Shown here: one piece after another, positions 1-8,200 of the stretch
Layout of the letters: each line of letters begins with the position of its first letter
Position numbering within the stretch: position 1 is the first letter of the stretch
Assembly (NCBI GenBank): GCA_036406615.1
Contig: DASXAQ010000103.1
Span: forward strand, 62,001 to 126,000
Direction: 5' to 3'
DNA: 64,000 nucleotides
From: DASXAQ01 sp036406615
GTDB lineage: Bacteria; Actinomycetota; UBA4738
Position numbers and translations under genes: made by a program
The notes under the pieces: model-generated
Databases searched by the model: none
The model's input: only the letters and a program-made list of their open reading frames with translations
What the model was told of the DNA's origin: nothing

Positions 1-41
1 GCCTACGCGCTCTCGCGCGCTGGCCTCGGGCGCCGGTGAGC

Positions 42-1343
42 TCATCGAGTCCCCGGAGCCTCCCGCGACCACGAGGACGGCTCCAGCACGCCGAGCCCGG
101 CGCGCATCGCCTCCACACCGCCGTCGACGTTGCCGGCGTCCAGCTCGATCTCCCCGAGCTCGCGCCAGCACAGCGCCGCCTCCTGGCGGCCGCCGTGGCG
201 CTCGAAGACGGCCGCAGCCTCGTGCAGGGTGGGCTTCGCCTCGTCGGTGCGGCCGAGCTCGCGCAGCACCCGGCCCTTCAGCAGCAGCGATCGCGCGCGC
301 TCCAGCCCGTCCTGGGAGGGCATGTCGATCGCGCGCTCGACGTGGTCCAGCGCCTCCTGGAAGGATCGCTCCAGGTAGGCGAGACGCGCACGCTCCTGTT
401 CGACGAACGCCAGGTCGTCCTCGCGGCCCATTCGTTCGAGCGTGGCCTGGGCGCGATCCAGGTGCTCTCGCGCCTCGGCCAGGCGGGGCGGGTTCGTCTC
501 CAGGCACAGGAACGCGTAGGCGTTGTGCAGTCGCGCGACGTTGCGCTGATCGTCCAGCTCCTCCATCAGCACGCGCGCGCGGGTCGCGAGGTCCAGCGCC
601 TCGTCCCACTTGCCCATCTCGGCGAACAGCTGGCTGGCGTTCCAGTAGGCGCCGGCGCGAACCTCGACCGGAATGGTCTCGTCGGCCTGGGACAGGGCGC
701 GCCCCGCGGCGCGCTCGGCGCGGTGGATGTCCCCGCGCTCGACGTAGACCGAGACCAGCACGGCGTGGATGGCCACCGCCACCGTGGGGTCGAGCGGCCC
801 CTGGTCGCGGCGGTTGAGATGGCCCTCGAGAAGCTCCACGGCGTAGGCCAGATCGCCCATCGTTCGGTATGCCGCGCCAAGGCCGACCAGCGCGATGCCG
901 GCCTCGCGGCTGGGCAGCGACCCGTCCAGGGCCTCCTCGTACGCCTCGATGGCCTCGCGGACGCGGCCCCCCTGCGTCAGGACGTCGCCCAGCAGGGCGT
1001 TCCCCCGCGCGGCCGTGGTCGCCAGCCCGTAGCCCGCCGCCTCCTGGATGGTCTCCCGCGCCGTCCGCTCGGCCGGCTCCAGCCGGCGTTCCCGCAGCGC
1101 GGCGCGCCCCTGCTCGATCCGGTACCCGAGGCGGCGATCCGCCCCCTCGGGGACGCCGGTCGCGAGGTACTCGGGGGAGGTGCCCAGGCGCTCGGCGAAG
1201 TACGCCATGGCCTCGGGTGAGGGAGTCCGGCGGCCCGCCTCGATCTGGGTGACGTAGCTGCCGGTGTACTTGGGCTTGGCCAGGGCGACCTTGGTCAGCC
1301 CTGCCCTGGTCCGGAGCTCCGTGAAACGCGCAGCCAGGTCCAT
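42..1343 (-). CDS. XRE-family regulator with a long TPR domain (RRNPP-like architecture)
   Basis: A 433-residue cytoplasmic regulator. Residues about 5-62 form a Cro/C1-type helix-turn-helix (LTKVALAKPKYTGSYVTQIE, then GRRTPSPEAM). Residues about 70-425 are roughly seven tetratricopeptide repeats (for example AAYRTMGDLAYAVELLE, SQLFAEMGKWDEALDLA, LLLKGRVLRELGRTDEAKP). An N-terminal XRE domain followed by TPRs is the architecture of peptide-sensing RRNPP regulators (PlcR, NprR, Rgg, PrgX, AimR), although plain XRE-TPR regulators also exist. The start is the ATG at 1343: a TAAAGT box at 1351-1356 lies exactly 7 bases upstream, the leaderless spacing seen repeatedly here. In-frame starts further upstream (GTG 1352, ATG 1472) would fall on or before that box. 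The gene is divergent from a 32-codon exported-peptide ORF at 1491-1589. DNA and ligand targets are unknown; the peptide-receptor role is inference. Confidence 0.85.
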   Translation of the reverse strand: MDLAARFTELRTRAGLTKVALAKPKYTGSYVTQIEAGRRTPSPEAMAYFAERLGTSPEYLATGVPEGADRRLGYRIEQGRAALRERRLEPAERTARETIQEAAGYGLATTAARGNALLGDVLTQGGRVREAIEAYEEALDGSLPSREAGIALVGLGAAYRTMGDLAYAVELLEGHLNRRDQGPLDPTVAVAIHAVLVSVYVERGDIHRAERAAGRALSQADETIPVEVRAGAYWNASQLFAEMGKWDEALDLATRARVLMEELDDQRNVARLHNAYAFLCLETNPPRLAEAREHLDRAQATLERMGREDDLAFVEQERARLAYLERSFQEALDHVERAIDMPSQDGLERARSLLLKGRVLRELGRTDEAKPTLHEAAAVFERHGGRQEAALCWRELGEIELDAGNVDGGVEAMRAGLGVLEPSSWSREAPGTR

Positions 1344-1350
1344 CAGTTTC

Positions 1351-1356
1351 ACTTTA
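1351..1356 (-). promoter_or_regulatory. -10 box of the XRE-TPR gene (leaderless)
   Basis: Read on the minus strand this is TAAAGT followed by 7 bases and the ATG at 1343. That spacing puts the transcription start on or next to the start codon. No Shine-Dalgarno sequence precedes the ATG. No convincing -35 box is visible. Confidence 0.5.
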
Positions 1357-1412
1357 GCCCGGCCAAATACCCATATGCCATCAGGGGAAAGGCCGGATCG
1401 CCCAACCCGAAT

Positions 1413-1442
1413 TTGACGTAGGCCGGTGACGCTCGGTTTAGT
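1413..1442 (+). promoter_or_regulatory. Putative promoter of the 32-codon peptide gene
   Basis: TTGACG at 1413-1418 is separated by 18 bases from TTTAGT at 1437-1442. The predicted start near 1450 leaves a leader of about 40 bases that carries the strong ribosome-binding site. The promoter sits in the short divergent region with the XRE-TPR gene, so one bound regulator could control both. The motif AGGCCGG occurs at 1390-1396 and again at 1420-1426 inside the spacer, with an inverted relative CCGGCC at 1359-1364; these are possible but unproven operator half-sites. Confidence 0.45.
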
Positions 1443-1490
1443 ACATGAGTTAGCCTTTCGGTCCTCGACCAAAGGAAAGGAGGGGGATCA

Positions 1491-1589
1491 ATGAAGCGAA
1501 TCGCTCGCATCGCTTCCGTGCTGATCGGGCTCGCCGGCCTGGCTGCCATGGTGCTCGCCGGCAGCGCCGGGTTCCCGCACTGGCCGTAG
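1491..1589 (+). CDS. 32-residue exported peptide, candidate signalling pheromone
   Basis: This ORF is too short for routine gene calling. It begins MKRIARIA (basic N-region), continues with a hydrophobic core at residues 9-23 rich in Leu, Ala, Val and Ile, and ends GSAGFPHWP. That is a complete signal peptide with almost nothing after it. Signal peptidase cleavage after SAG would release FPHWP; other cleavages would leave slightly longer products. The ribosome-binding site AAAGGAGG at 1476-1483, 7 bases before the ATG, is the strongest in the window and closely resembles the full anti-16S complement. The ORF is divergent from an XRE-TPR regulator. Known RRNPP pheromones (Phr, PapR, NprX, SHP) have this size, export signal and position. 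The role as a peptide ligand is inference; a transcript leader or a small membrane peptide remains possible. Confidence 0.6.
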   Translation: MKRIARIASVLIGLAGLAAMVLAGSAGFPHWP

Positions 1590-1679
1590 GCGAACCCCGC
1601 ACACGGTGCCGGAACGCCCGGCGCGGGCGCTCCTTCCCCAGCCGCGCGCGCCGGGTCGTTCCGGCCATCCCCCCGGCGT

Positions 1680-1708
1680 TTGACACTCGCTCGCCGCCCC
1701 CATAGCTT
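1680..1708 (+). promoter_or_regulatory. purN promoter (leaderless)
   Basis: A perfect TTGACA at 1680-1685, a 17-base spacer and TAGCTT at 1703-1708 form the best sigma-70-type promoter in the window. The purN GTG begins 9 bases after the -10 box and has no ribosome-binding site, so the transcript should start at or just before the start codon. The 90 bases between the peptide ORF and this promoter hold nothing recognisable. Confidence 0.7.
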
Positions 1709-1717
1709 TGCCCGGTC

Positions 1718-2338
1718 GTGGAGGACGCTCGCATCGCAGTGCTCGCATCGGGCACCGGAACCAACCTCGAGAAGCTGCTGGACGACGCTCGCGTCGGTCC
1801 GCTGATCGCGCTCGTCGTCTCGGACGTGCCGGGAGCCGGCGCGCTCGAACGGGCTCGCAAGCGCGGCGTGAAGGCCGTCGTGCTGGATCCGGCCGCGTAC
1901 GCGTCGCGCGAGCTGCACGACGCCGCGCTGGAGACGCTGCTCGAGGAGGAGGCCATCGAGTTCGTCCTCAACGCCGGCTACATGCGGATCATCGGCCCGA
2001 CGGCCGTGCGCGCCTTCGAGCACCGGATGCTGAACGTGCACCCGTCGCTACTGCCGGCGTTTCCCGGCGCGCACGCGGTGCGCGACGCCCTCGACTGGGG
2101 GGCGAAGGTCACCGGCGTCACGGTGCACCTGGTCGACGAGGAGCTCGACCACGGCCCGATCGTGTTGCAGGAGGCCGTGCCCGTGCTGCCGGACGACGAC
2201 GAACGGTCCCTGCACGCGCGGCTCCAGCAGGCGGAGCACCGCGTGTACCCCGCCGCCGCGCGGCTGCTGGTCGAGGGACGCCTGAAGATCGAGGGCCGCC
2301 GCGTGCACGTCCTGGACGGCGGGGCCGGCCCCGAGTGA
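1718..2338 (+). CDS. purN: Phosphoribosylglycinamide formyltransferase (GAR transformylase)
   Basis: The 206-residue protein transfers the formyl group of 10-formyl-tetrahydrofolate to GAR, the third step of purine synthesis, in the cytosol. It starts with the formyltransferase signature ALASGTGTNLEKLL. It also shows the active-site stretch FVLNAGYMRIIG, then LNVHPSLLPAFPGAHAV with the catalytic His, and the GVTVHLVDEELDHGPIV motif carrying the catalytic Asp. Length is normal for PurN. The GTG start is set by the promoter directly upstream. purH follows after 28 bases, and folD and metF continue on the same strand, so the cluster joins formyl-folate use with folate interconversion. Confidence 0.95.
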   Translation: MEDARIAVLASGTGTNLEKLLDDARVGPLIALVVSDVPGAGALERARKRGVKAVVLDPAAYASRELHDAALETLLEEEAIEFVLNAGYMRIIGPTAVRAFEHRMLNVHPSLLPAFPGAHAVRDALDWGAKVTGVTVHLVDEELDHGPIVLQEAVPVLPDDDERSLHARLQQAEHRVYPAAARLLVEGRLKIEGRRVHVLDGGAGPE

Positions 2339-2366
2339 TCTCGCTGGCGGGCAAGGGTCCGGCGGC

Positions 2367-3929
2367 GTGAGCCGCGGTTCCGACGTCGTTCCCGTGCGAC
2401 GGGCGCTGGTCTCGGTCGCGGACAAGCGTGGCCTGGACGACCTCGGCCGCGCGCTGTCCTCGGCCGGCGTCACGATCGTCTCCACCGGTTCGACCGCTGC
2501 CGCTCTCGCCGATGCCGGGGTGCCGGTCGCCGCGGTCGCCGACGTGACGGGGTTCCCGGAGATGCTGGACGGTCGCGTCAAGACGCTGCACCCGCGCATC
2601 CACGCAGGGATCCTGGCCGACCGTCGCAAGCCGGACCACCTGGAGGAGCTTCGCGCGCAGGGAATCGAGCCGATCGACCTGGTGGTCGCCAGCCTGTACC
2701 CGTTCGAGCGCACGGTGGCGTCGGGCGCGGCGCACGACGAGGTGGTCGAGCAGATCGACATCGGCGGTCCGACGCTGGTGCGGGCCGCCGCGAAGAACTT
2801 CGAGTCCGTCGGGGTGGTGGTCTCGCCGGACGACTACTCGACCGTTGCGGAGGAGATCGCGAACGCCGGCGGGTTGTCGCGCGAGACGCGGCTGGCGCTG
2901 GCGCGGCGCGCCTTCGATCACGTGGCCGCCTACGACGAGGCGATCGCCACCTGGTTCGCGGGGCCCGGGTTGTCAGGCCTGACCGAAGATGAGTTGCCAG
3001 CCCGCATCGCGCGCGTGTACGCGCGCCGCGCGTCGCTTCGCTACGGCGAGAACCCGCACCAGCGCGGTGGCCTGTATGCGCTGACGGGATCGGCGGGGCC
3101 GCTCGGCGGCGCGGAAGTCTTGCAGGGCAAGGAGATGTCGTTCAACAACTGGCTCGACGCCGAAGCGGCCAGGGGGGTCGCCGCCGGCTTCGAACGCCCG
3201 GTTGCCGTCATCGTCAAGCACCACAACCCGTGCGGGGTCGCGCTCGCGGACTCGCTCGCCGAGGCGTACTCGCGGGCCCTGGACGCCGACCGCGTGTCGG
3301 CGTTCGGCGGGATCGTGGCCTACAACGTGACCGTCGATGACGCCGCGGCCGAGGCGATGGCCGGCGTCTTCACCGAGGTGGTCATCGCCCCGGCGTTCAC
3401 GCCGGAGGCGCTCGACGCGTTCGCGGAGCGCGAGAACCTTCGCGTGGTTCGCGCGCCGATGCCGGAGGGCGGCGGGCTCGACGTGCGCCCGATCGACGGC
3501 GGAGCGCTGGTCGAGGACCAGGACCTGGTCGTGGAGTCCCGCGACGAGATGAAGGTCATGACGAGCCGCGAGCCGACCGAGTCCGAGTGGCGCGATCTGC
3601 TGTTCGCCTGGACCATCGCGGCGCGCGTGAAGTCGAATGCGATCGTCCTGGCACGGGACGAGGCGACGGTGGGGGTCGGCGCCGGCCAGATGAACCGCCT
3701 GTACTCGGTCGACATCGCGGCGCGCCACGCCGGCGAGCGGGCGCGCGACGCCGTGCTCGCGTCCGACGCGTTCTTCCCCTTCCGCGACGGCATCGACCGC
3801 GCGGCCGACGCCGGCGTGGCCGTGATCGTCCAGCCGGGCGGCGCCATGCGCGACGAGGAGATTGTCTCTGCCGCGGAGGAGCGCGGGATGGCGATGGTCT
3901 TCACGGGCCGCCGGCACTTCCGGCACTGA
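2367..3929 (+). CDS. purH: Bifunctional AICAR formyltransferase / IMP cyclohydrolase
   Basis: The 520-residue protein catalyses the last two steps of IMP synthesis, formylating AICAR with 10-formyl-THF and then closing the ring. The N-terminal MGS-like cyclohydrolase domain (about residues 1-140) has VSTGSTAAALADAGVPV and GGPTLVRAAAKN. The C-terminal transformylase domain has RYGENPHQRGGLY, VKHHNPCG with the catalytic Lys-His region, FGGIVAYN, and KSNAIVLARD followed by GVGAGQMNRL. Size and order match the family. The GTG start lies 28 bases after purN, so the two are probably co-transcribed. Confidence 0.96.
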   Translation: MSRGSDVVPVRRALVSVADKRGLDDLGRALSSAGVTIVSTGSTAAALADAGVPVAAVADVTGFPEMLDGRVKTLHPRIHAGILADRRKPDHLEELRAQGIEPIDLVVASLYPFERTVASGAAHDEVVEQIDIGGPTLVRAAAKNFESVGVVVSPDDYSTVAEEIANAGGLSRETRLALARRAFDHVAAYDEAIATWFAGPGLSGLTEDELPARIARVYARRASLRYGENPHQRGGLYALTGSAGPLGGAEVLQGKEMSFNNWLDAEAARGVAAGFERPVAVIVKHHNPCGVALADSLAEAYSRALDADRVSAFGGIVAYNVTVDDAAAEAMAGVFTEVVIAPAFTPEALDAFAERENLRVVRAPMPEGGGLDVRPIDGGALVEDQDLVVESRDEMKVMTSREPTESEWRDLLFAWTIAARVKSNAIVLARDEATVGVGAGQMNRLYSVDIAARHAGERARDAVLASDAFFPFRDGIDRAADAGVAVIVQPGGAMRDEEIVSAAEERGMAMVFTGRRHFRH

Positions 3930-3967
3930 GCGGCCCCACCCGCGGTTCGTCGAGACGGAGGACGCGA

Positions 3968-4846
3968 GTGACCGCAACGATCATCGACGGCAAGGCGATC
4001 GCGGCCGCCGTCCGCGCCGAGGTCGCCGGCCGCGTGGCGGCACTTCGCGAGCGCGGCGTGACGCCGGGGCTGGCGGCCGTGCTCGTCGGCGACGACGAGC
4101 CATCCAAGATCTACGTCGGCGGGAAGGTGCGGGCGTGCGCCGAGGTGGGGATCCACTCGGAGCGGCTGGACCTGCCCGGCGACATCTCCCAGAAGGACCT
4201 GCTCGGCGAGATCGCCCGGCTGAACGCCGACGATTCGATCCACGGGATCCTCGTGCAGCTTCCGTTTCCCCCGCAGATCCAGGAGCTGGCGGTCCACCAG
4301 GCCCTGTCGGCCGACAAGGACGTCGACGGGCTCACCCCGGTGAGCGTGGGCCGGATGGAGCGGGGAGTCCCCACGTTCCTGCCCTGCACGCCGCTCGGGA
4401 TCGTCGAGATGCTGGTTCGCTCGGGCATCGAGATCGAACACCAGGAGGTGGTGATCGTCGGCCGCGGGCACCTGGTCGGCATGCCGCTGGCCATCATGCT
4501 GGCGCAGAAGGCGCCGAATGCGAACGCGACGGTGACGCTGTGCCACACGGGCACGCGAGACATCCCGGCACACACGCGGCGAGCCGACATCCTCGTCGTG
4601 GCCGCGGGACGGCCCGGCACCGTCACCGGGCCCCTGATCAAGCCCGGCGCCGCCGTGGTGGATGTGGCGGTCAACCGCCGGCCGGACGGCAAGCTCGTTG
4701 GCGACGTGGACTTCGCCTCGGCCTCCGAGGTGGCCGGCGCGATCACGCCGGTGCCGGGCGGCGTGGGACCGATGACCATCGCGATGCTGCTGTCGAACAC
4801 GGTCACGTCTGCGGAGCGCCGGATCGGCGCCGGTCCGCCGCGATGA
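3968..4846 (+). CDS. folD: Methylenetetrahydrofolate dehydrogenase / cyclohydrolase
   Basis: The 292-residue bifunctional enzyme interconverts 5,10-methylene-, methenyl- and 10-formyl-THF and supplies formyl donor to PurN and PurH. Visible motifs are SKIYVGGKVRACAEVGI (catalytic Tyr and Lys), ILVQLPFP, DKDVDGL, PCTPLGIVEML and the Rossmann segment VVIVGRGHLVGMPLA. The last differs from the usual GRSxxVG in having Gly-His after the Arg. The GTG start is preceded by GGAGG about 6 bases upstream and begins 38 bases after purH. The final TGA overlaps the ATG of the next gene by four bases. Confidence 0.95.
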   Translation: MTATIIDGKAIAAAVRAEVAGRVAALRERGVTPGLAAVLVGDDEPSKIYVGGKVRACAEVGIHSERLDLPGDISQKDLLGEIARLNADDSIHGILVQLPFPPQIQELAVHQALSADKDVDGLTPVSVGRMERGVPTFLPCTPLGIVEMLVRSGIEIEHQEVVIVGRGHLVGMPLAIMLAQKAPNANATVTLCHTGTRDIPAHTRRADILVVAAGRPGTVTGPLIKPGAAVVDVAVNRRPDGKLVGDVDFASASEVAGAITPVPGGVGPMTIAMLLSNTVTSAERRIGAGPPR

Positions 4847-5766
4847 CGATCCGTTCGGGGAGCCGGCTCGAACGACTGCTGCACCACGGCGTGTTCTGCG
4901 TGACCGCGGAGGTGGTGCCGCCGCGCTCGGGGAATCCCGCCTCGGTCGACCACCAGGCGCGCGAGGTGATCGGCTACGCGGACGCCGTCAACGTCACCGA
5001 CAACCCCACCGCCTCGGCGCACATGAGCGCCGTCGCCGGCGCGTCCCTCGTCGCGGAGTCCGGGCTCGAGCCGGTGGTGCAGCTGACGTGCCGGGATCGA
5101 AACCGGCTGGGGCTGACGAGCGACCTGCTCGGCGCCTGGGCGCTGGGCGCGCGGGCCGTGCTGTGCCTGACGGGGGACCCGCCGGATCGAGGCGACCACC
5201 CCGACGCGCCGGGCGTGTTCGACCTGACGAGCGTCGACCTGGTTGGACTGGCCGCGGGGCTTCGCGACCGCGGACGTCTGCCGACCGGCGCGGAGGTGCC
5301 GGACGCGCCACGCTACTTCGTCGGCGTCGCCGACGTCCCGCTGGCGCAGCCGTACTCGTGGGAGGCGATCGAGCGCAAGGTCGATGCCGGGGCCGACTTC
5401 GTGCAGACGCAGATCGTGTTCGACGTGGAGGCGTTCGCCGCGTGGGCGGAGCAGGCGCGTTCGCGGGGATTGCTGGAGCGCGTGTTCGTGCTTGCCGGGG
5501 TCGCGATCCCGCGCGGCGCGGCCACGGCGCGATATCTGAAGACGCACGTCCCGGGCGTGATCGTGCCCGACGACGTCGTCCGGCGTCTGGATGAGGCCGG
5601 CGACGACGCCGAGGAGGCGGGCGTACGGATCGCCGTGGAGCTCGTGGCGCGCTTGAAGGGGATCGCCGGCATCCACGGCGTGCACCTGATGGGGCTCGGG
5701 CGCACCGACCTGGTCCGGCGCGTGGTCACGGGGGCTGGGCTGCTGCCGCGCCCTGCGGTTGCCTAG
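4843..5766 (+). CDS. metF: Methylenetetrahydrofolate reductase family protein
   Basis: A 307-residue TIM-barrel flavoenzyme of the MTHFR family, expected to reduce 5,10-methylene-THF to 5-methyl-THF for methionine synthesis. Supporting motifs are FCVTAEVVPPRSGN (strand 1 with the conserved Glu), AVNVTDNPTASAHMS, PVVQLTCRDRNRLGL and VLCLTGDPP. Later comes KVDAGADFVQTQIVFD, in which the Gln of QTQ is a known folate contact. ATGA overlap with folD implies translational coupling. Family members of this branch can also be anaerobic or unusual in electron donor, so the exact donor is not assured. It ends 29 bases before the convergent citrate synthase gene. Confidence 0.88.
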   Translation: MTIRSGSRLERLLHHGVFCVTAEVVPPRSGNPASVDHQAREVIGYADAVNVTDNPTASAHMSAVAGASLVAESGLEPVVQLTCRDRNRLGLTSDLLGAWALGARAVLCLTGDPPDRGDHPDAPGVFDLTSVDLVGLAAGLRDRGRLPTGAEVPDAPRYFVGVADVPLAQPYSWEAIERKVDAGADFVQTQIVFDVEAFAAWAEQARSRGLLERVFVLAGVAIPRGAATARYLKTHVPGVIVPDDVVRRLDEAGDDAEEAGVRIAVELVARLKGIAGIHGVHLMGLGRTDLVRRVVTGAGLLPRPAVA

Positions 5767-5795
5767 GGACCGGGTCCGGAGAGGAACCGGGTACC

Positions 5796-6959
5796 TCAGG
5801 AAGCGATGGCCTCGCGGTCCTCGATCGCCACGTAGTGCAGATCGCGAGGCCCGACGTACACCGACTCGGGCCGGATCACCCGGTTGTTCGCGTACTGCTC
5901 CCGCACGTGCGCGGTCCACCCGGCGGACCGGGCTGCGGCGAACACCGGCGTGAACAGGTCGGTGGGCACGCCCAGCGAGCGCAGCGCGCTGGCGGCGTAG
6001 AAGTCGACGTTCGGGTACAGCTCGCGCTCGGCCAGGACCGCGTCCAGCACGGCCTCGGAGATCTCGAACCACCGGGTGTCCCCGCTCCGGCGCGCCAGGT
6101 CGCCGGCGAGCTCGCGGAAGATGGTGGCGCGCGGGTCCCACGTCCGGTACACGGGGTGGCCGAAGCCCATCACCTTCTGTTTGCGCGCGAACAGGTCCTT
6201 CACGTACGGCGCGGCGCGAGTCGGATCGCCGATCTCATCGAGCATGCGCATCGCGCCCTCGTTCGCGCCGCCGTGCAGCGGACCCTTGAGCGCGGCGATC
6301 GCGGCCACCATCGCCGAGTGCATGTCGGCCAGCGTCGACGCCACGATCCGCGCCGCGAACGTGGACGCGTTCATGGTGTGGTCGGCGTACAGGATGAACA
6401 GCACGTCGAATGCCCGTGCGGCCTCCTGGGCGGGCTCCTGGCCGTCCAGCATCGACAGGAAGTTGGCGGCGTGGGGGAGCCGGGGATCGGCGGACACGGG
6501 CGCCAGCTCGCGGCGGTGCCGGTCGTACACGGTGATGAGCGTGGGCATCAGCGCGACCAGCCGCATCGCCTTGCGGTGGTTGGCCTCCGGGGCCCGGTCC
6601 CACCCATCCGGGTCGTGCGCGGAGGCCGCGGACACGCACGTGCGCAGCATCGACATCGGCGAGCTGTGCTCGGCCAGCGTCGGCATGAGCTGCGACACGA
6701 ACTCGGCGGCGGCGCGTCCGGCCACCATCTCCTCCTGCAGGCTCTCCAGCTCCTGGCCGATGGGCAGGCGGCCGTTGTGCAACAGGAACAGGACCTCTTC
6801 GAACGTGGAGCGTTCGGCGAGCTCCTGGATGGGATAGCCCGCGTACCAGAGCTTGCCGGCGGCGCCGTCGACGTCGGAGATCCTCGTCTCCGCCGCAACG
6901 ACGCCGCGGAGTCCCCGTTCGCCGGAGCGGGCATCGGGCGCCGTCATCGCAGGCGCCAT
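5796..6959 (-). CDS. Citrate synthase family enzyme (citrate or 2-methylcitrate synthase)
   Basis: About 387 residues. It condenses acetyl-CoA (or propionyl-CoA) with oxaloacetate. Recognisable segments are ISDVDGAAGKLWYAGYPI near the N-terminus, ILYADHTMNASTFAAR, LKGPLHGGANEGAMRML with the catalytic His region, and KVMGFGHPVYRTWDPRA with the second active-site His. VDFYAASALRSLGVPTDLFTP carries the catalytic Asp region. Length is that of the short type II-like bacterial enzymes. Sequence alone does not separate citrate from methylcitrate activity; the TCA neighbours favour citrate synthase. The start is uncertain: ATG 6959 is chosen, with 6947 and 6995 as alternatives, and none has a clear ribosome-binding site. 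Confidence 0.9.
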   Translation of the reverse strand: MAPAMTAPDARSGERGLRGVVAAETRISDVDGAAGKLWYAGYPIQELAERSTFEEVLFLLHNGRLPIGQELESLQEEMVAGRAAAEFVSQLMPTLAEHSSPMSMLRTCVSAASAHDPDGWDRAPEANHRKAMRLVALMPTLITVYDRHRRELAPVSADPRLPHAANFLSMLDGQEPAQEAARAFDVLFILYADHTMNASTFAARIVASTLADMHSAMVAAIAALKGPLHGGANEGAMRMLDEIGDPTRAAPYVKDLFARKQKVMGFGHPVYRTWDPRATIFRELAGDLARRSGDTRWFEISEAVLDAVLAERELYPNVDFYAASALRSLGVPTDLFTPVFAAARSAGWTAHVREQYANNRVIRPESVYVGPRDLHYVAIEDREAIAS

Positions 6960-7027
6960 CTTACCAGCCGGTAGGTTTTGGAGGTCCGGTAGCATCGGTT
7001 GCGAGCGGCGAAGTGGAGGCGAATCGG

Positions 7028-8116
7028 ATGGCGCATCGTGTGACGTTGATCCCGGGAGACGGCGTCGGGCCCGAGCTCTCGGAGGCGACCCGCCGGGTCC
7101 TGGAAGGCACGGGGGTCGAGTTCGAATGGGACGTCCAGGACGCCGGGGCGGACGTCATGGACCGGTTCGGGACGCCGCTGCCCGACCCCGTGCTGGAGTC
7201 GATCCGGGCCAACGGCGTGGCGATCAAGGGTCCCATCACCACCCCGGTCGGGACGGGGTTTCGCAGCGTCAACGTCGCGCTGCGGCGCGAGCTGGACCTG
7301 TACAGCTGCCTCCGCCCGTGCAAGCTCTACCCCGGCGTCCGCTCGCGGTACGCGGCCGTCGACCTGGTGATCGTGCGCGAGAACACCGAGGACCTCTACG
7401 CCGGGATCGAGTTCGAACAGGGGCGCCCCGAGACCGAGAAGCTCGTGGACTTCATCTCCGAGCTGTCCGGCAAGCAGATCCGACAGGACTCCGGCGTGTC
7501 GATCAAGCCGATCTCGGTGTCGGGGACGACGCGGATCGTCAAGTTCGCGTTCGACTACGCGCGCCGCTACGGCCGCCGCAAGGTGACGGCCGTTCACAAG
7601 GCCAACATCATGAAGTTCTCCGACGGCCTGTTCCTGGAGACCGCGCGCTCGGTGGCCGCCGAGTACCCGGACGTTGAGTTCGACGACCGCATCGTCGACA
7701 ACCTGTGCATGCAGCTGGTCCAGCGGCCCGACGAGTACGACGTCCTGGTGCTGCCGAACCTGTACGGGGACATCGTGAGCGACCTGTGCGCCGGGCTGAT
7801 CGGGGGCCTGGGGGTGGCGCCCGGGGCCAACATCGGCGAGTCCACCGCCGTCTTCGAGGCCACCCACGGCAGCGCGCCGAAGTACAAGGGCCTCAACCGA
7901 GTGAACCCGATGGCGCTGATGCTCTCGGGCGTCCTGATGCTGCGCCACCTCGGCGAGGCCGAAGCCGGCGACCGCCTTGAGCGGGCGATCGCCGCCGTGA
8001 TCGAAGAGGGCAAATCGGTCACCTACGACATGAAGGCGGCCCGCGACGACCCCACGGCGGTCGGGACAAGCGACGTCGCCGACGCCGTCATCGCCCGGAT
8101 GGAGGGCGGCGCGTAG
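7028..8116 (+). CDS. NAD-type isocitrate dehydrogenase (isocitrate/isopropylmalate dehydrogenase family)
   Basis: A 362-residue beta-decarboxylating dehydrogenase. It begins with VTLIPGDGVGPELSEA. The substrate-binding region has LRPCKLYPGVRSRY and VIVRENTEDLYAGIEF, and AVHKANIMKFSDGLF carries the catalytic Lys. NLYGDIVSDLCAGLIGGLG is the family signature, and ATHGSAPKYKG has the HGSAP form typical of NAD rather than NADP use. The ENTEDLYAG loop matches isocitrate dehydrogenases better than LeuB. The ATG at 7028 is preceded by GGAGG at 7015-7019, so it is preferred over the upstream in-frame start at 7013. It is divergent from citrate synthase, and the two likely share regulation. Confidence 0.9.
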   Translation: MAHRVTLIPGDGVGPELSEATRRVLEGTGVEFEWDVQDAGADVMDRFGTPLPDPVLESIRANGVAIKGPITTPVGTGFRSVNVALRRELDLYSCLRPCKLYPGVRSRYAAVDLVIVRENTEDLYAGIEFEQGRPETEKLVDFISELSGKQIRQDSGVSIKPISVSGTTRIVKFAFDYARRYGRRKVTAVHKANIMKFSDGLFLETARSVAAEYPDVEFDDRIVDNLCMQLVQRPDEYDVLVLPNLYGDIVSDLCAGLIGGLGVAPGANIGESTAVFEATHGSAPKYKGLNRVNPMALMLSGVLMLRHLGEAEAGDRLERAIAAVIEEGKSVTYDMKAARDDPTAVGTSDVADAVIARMEGGA

Positions 8117-8200
8117 CCGGCGCCCGGGCTCAAGCGGGCGGCGATTCCGGCCGAATCCTTCCCAGAGCGTATTCATCGTCTCCAGGGGAGATTTGGCCTC

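Noticed and set aside
1344..1472. Longer versions of the XRE-TPR protein starting at GTG 1352 or ATG 1472
   Set aside because: The extra residues lack similarity to a helix-turn-helix N-terminus, and a -10 box with ideal leaderless spacing lies between them and ATG 1343.
5767..5795. GGACCGGGTCC near the metF/citrate synthase junction as a terminator
   Set aside because: The arms are only five bases with a one-base centre and no convincing stem-loop forms.
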